Of a stretch of 43,158 bases of DNA, positions 41,744 through 43,158 are shown piece after piece; the first letter of the stretch is position 1, and every line of letters begins with the position of its first letter. Below the pieces are notes generated by a model. The model did no database searches and had not been told where the DNA came from. It worked only from the letters and a program-made list of their open reading frames with translations. Both the position numbers and the translations under genes were made by a program. Source of the DNA: CAYYFX01 sp964471155 (GTDB taxonomy: Bacteria > ARS69); assembly GCA_964471155.1 (NCBI GenBank), contig CAYYFX010000024.1, positions 1 to 43,158 of the forward strand, given 5' to 3'.

Positions 41744-42607
41744 ATGATCGTCGTCCAGGCGGCCTTGGCGCTCGGGGGCCTCACCTTCGCGCTCACGTCC
41801 CTGCTGGTCCTCGCCAACCGCCGGCTCAAGGTCCTCGAGGATCCGCGGATCGACGCCGTGGACGACATGCTTCCGCACGCGAACTGCGGGGCGTGCGGCT
41901 TCCCCGGTTGCCGGCCGTTCGCGGAGGCGCTCGTCGCGGGGAAGACCCAGCCGGGCAAGTGCTCGGTGGGGTCGGACGAGGACCGGGCGGCCATCGCGGC
42001 GTACCTGGGCGTGGACGTGGGGGCGGTGACGAAGATCGTCGCACGGCTCGCCTGCGCCGGCGGGACGCACGTGGCGCGCAACCGCGCGCGGTACGACGGT
42101 CTCGCGTCCTGCGCCGCGGCGGCCCAGGTGGCCGGCGGCGGCAAGGGGTGCTTCTGGGGCTGCCTCGGGCTCGCGGACTGCGCCGTCGCCTGCGACTTCG
42201 ACGCCATCACGATGGACCGGCACGGCCTGCCCGTGGTGGACGAGAGGAAGTGCACCGGCTGCGGGGACTGCGTGGACGCCTGCCCGAAGGACCTGTTCTC
42301 GCTGCAGCGCGCGGACCGGAGGCTGTGGGTCGCGTGCCGTTCGCTCGAGGCCGGGGACGAGATCCTCGCGGACTGCGAGGTGGCCTGCACGGCCTGCGCC
42401 CGCTGCGCGATGGACGCGCCGGGACTGATCGAGATGAAGGACAACCTGCCCGTGGTGGACTACACGAAGCAGCACGCCACGCGCACGCCGATCCAGCGGT
42501 GTCCCACCGGGGCCATCGTGTGGATCGATCCGGTGGAAGGCCCGCAGAAGGGTCCCGCCGCGAAGAGGGTCATTCGCCAGGGGGCTCGCCGCGACGCTCC
42601 CACGTAG
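41744..42607 (+). CDS. RnfB-like iron-sulfur protein
   Basis: A 287-residue protein resembling the RnfB subunit of Rnf complexes. A membrane helix lies at about residues 5-24. A 4Fe-4S domain with C48, C51, C56 and C73 follows (ANCGACGFPGCRPFAEAL). The ferredoxin region contains GCFWGCLGLADCAVACDFDAI, then CTGCGDCVDACPKDLF, and further cysteines in CEVACTACARCAMDAPG and RCPTGAIVW. It therefore could carry four or five Fe-S clusters. No RnfA, C, D, E or G is in view. GGGAGG lies upstream of the ATG. It directly precedes a pyruvate:ferredoxin oxidoreductase gene (57 bases), so it may act as an electron wire for that enzyme rather than as part of a full Rnf pump. Confidence 0.88.
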   Translation: MIVVQAALALGGLTFALTSLLVLANRRLKVLEDPRIDAVDDMLPHANCGACGFPGCRPFAEALVAGKTQPGKCSVGSDEDRAAIAAYLGVDVGAVTKIVARLACAGGTHVARNRARYDGLASCAAAAQVAGGGKGCFWGCLGLADCAVACDFDAITMDRHGLPVVDERKCTGCGDCVDACPKDLFSLQRADRRLWVACRSLEAGDEILADCEVACTACARCAMDAPGLIEMKDNLPVVDYTKQHATRTPIQRCPTGAIVWIDPVEGPQKGPAAKRVIRQGARRDAPT

Positions 42608-42664
42608 GCGGGGGGTATCACGGCGCGCGCCCGCACGTTGCACGGACTGGATGGGGGTTCTGGA

Positions 42665-43158
42665 ATGTCGGTACTGACGCCCGGTCGGAAGCTGTTCGGA
42701 TCCTCGGAGGATCGGCGCGGGGAGGCCAAGTACCCCGGAATCCGCGCCGCGATGGACGGCAACACCGCTGTCATCATGTGCGAACGCGAGTCCTCGGACG
42801 CCGCGGGCGCCTACCCGATCACGCCGTCCACGCAGATGGGCGAGTACTGGGCGGAGGCGGCGGCCGCGGGGCACGTGAACGTTTCCGGACGCCCGCTGAT
42901 CTTCGTGGAGCCCGAGGGCGAGCACGCCGCCGCGGCCGTCACCGCCGGCATGTCGATGACCGGGCTGCGCGCGGCGAACTTCTCGTCGGGCCAGGGCATC
43001 GCGTACATGCACGAGTCGCTGTACGCGGCCGTCGGCAAGCGGCTGACCTACGTGCTGAACATCGGCGCGCGGGCCATGACGAAGGCCACGTTGAACGTGC
43101 ACGCCGGCCACGACGACTACCACTGCATCGACGACACCGGCTTCTTCCAGCTCTTCGC
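42665..43158 (+). CDS. Pyruvate:ferredoxin oxidoreductase-type enzyme, 5' part
   Basis: The first 164 codons of a 2-oxoacid:acceptor oxidoreductase, cut by the right edge. The N-terminal domain I motif is MDGNTAVIMCERESSDAAGAY, abridged, then AYPITPSTQMGEYWAEA. Next come FVEPEGEHAAAAVTAGMSMT, LRAANFSSGQGIAYMHESLY and TKATLNVHAGHDDYHCIDD. These belong to the pyrimidine-binding domain of single-chain pyruvate:ferredoxin oxidoreductases (NifJ/Por). Whether pyruvate is the substrate, and whether all domains are in one chain, cannot be seen here. It uses thiamine diphosphate and Fe-S clusters and passes electrons to ferredoxin, which fits the RnfB-like and ferredoxin reductase neighbours. Confidence 0.88.
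   Translation, partial: MSVLTPGRKLFGSSEDRRGEAKYPGIRAAMDGNTAVIMCERESSDAAGAYPITPSTQMGEYWAEAAAAGHVNVSGRPLIFVEPEGEHAAAAVTAGMSMTGLRAANFSSGQGIAYMHESLYAAVGKRLTYVLNIGARAMTKATLNVHAGHDDYHCIDDTGFFQLF

Noticed and set aside
1..43158. tRNA, rRNA, CRISPR arrays or insertion sequences
   Set aside because: None was recognised by eye; no repeated spacers, transposase motifs or cloverleaf signals were seen. A covariance-model search was not possible here.

Overview
The window is about 70% GC, and its coding frames nearly always end codons in G or C. It looks like a Gram-negative-type, respiring bacterium of the FCB group or a neighbouring candidate phylum. Candidatus Eisenbacteria is my best guess, because of the GC content, the secreted proteins with C-terminal FlgD-Ig-like 'NPF/NPV' domains and an Escherichia-like nuo operon. 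No rRNA, tRNA, CRISPR array, phage gene or insertion sequence was seen. The phylum call is inference.

Region 1 (1-8015) holds envelope and secreted functions. A truncated hypothetical gene lies on the minus strand. Diverging from it are a family 9 glycosyltransferase with extra cysteine clusters, then a TlpA-like thioredoxin, a predicted outer-membrane barrel, a PEGA/thioredoxin-like lipoprotein, a small secreted FlgD-Ig protein and a 673-codon secreted protein. The last gene is the main discovery. Its frame is open from a TTG start with a perfect Shine-Dalgarno (5994) to 8015, except for one TGA at codon 40. That TGA falls exactly where a thioredoxin fold has the first Cys of CxxC, giving Sec-Pro-Phe-Cys. 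A hairpin fitting the bacterial SECIS rules follows at once, and the lipoprotein two genes upstream has Cys at the equivalent site. I read it as an exported selenoprotein.

Region 2 (8016-16605) holds a polyprenol-phosphate mannosyltransferase-like enzyme overlapping a multi-spanning TPR membrane protein, then valyl-tRNA synthetase, a DUF4139 protein and a RodZ-like protein. Region 3 (16498-18281, minus) is a sodium-dependent NSS transporter with a 35-residue MetS-like partner.

Region 4 (18354-33052, minus) is a complete complex I operon, nuoA-B-CD-E-F-G-H-I-J-K-L-M-N, with NuoC and NuoD fused and most genes overlapping by 1-4 bases. A candidate promoter lies upstream of nuoA. Region 5 (33301-40054) holds a Kup potassium transporter, a secreted PDZ protein, a histidine kinase/response regulator pair and an SLC13-type permease.

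Region 6 (40068-43158) holds a ferredoxin-NADP reductase of the adrenodoxin-reductase type, diverging from an RnfB-like iron-sulfur protein and the start of a pyruvate:ferredoxin oxidoreductase. Together these suggest a ferredoxin-centred electron hub beside the NADH dehydrogenase locus.
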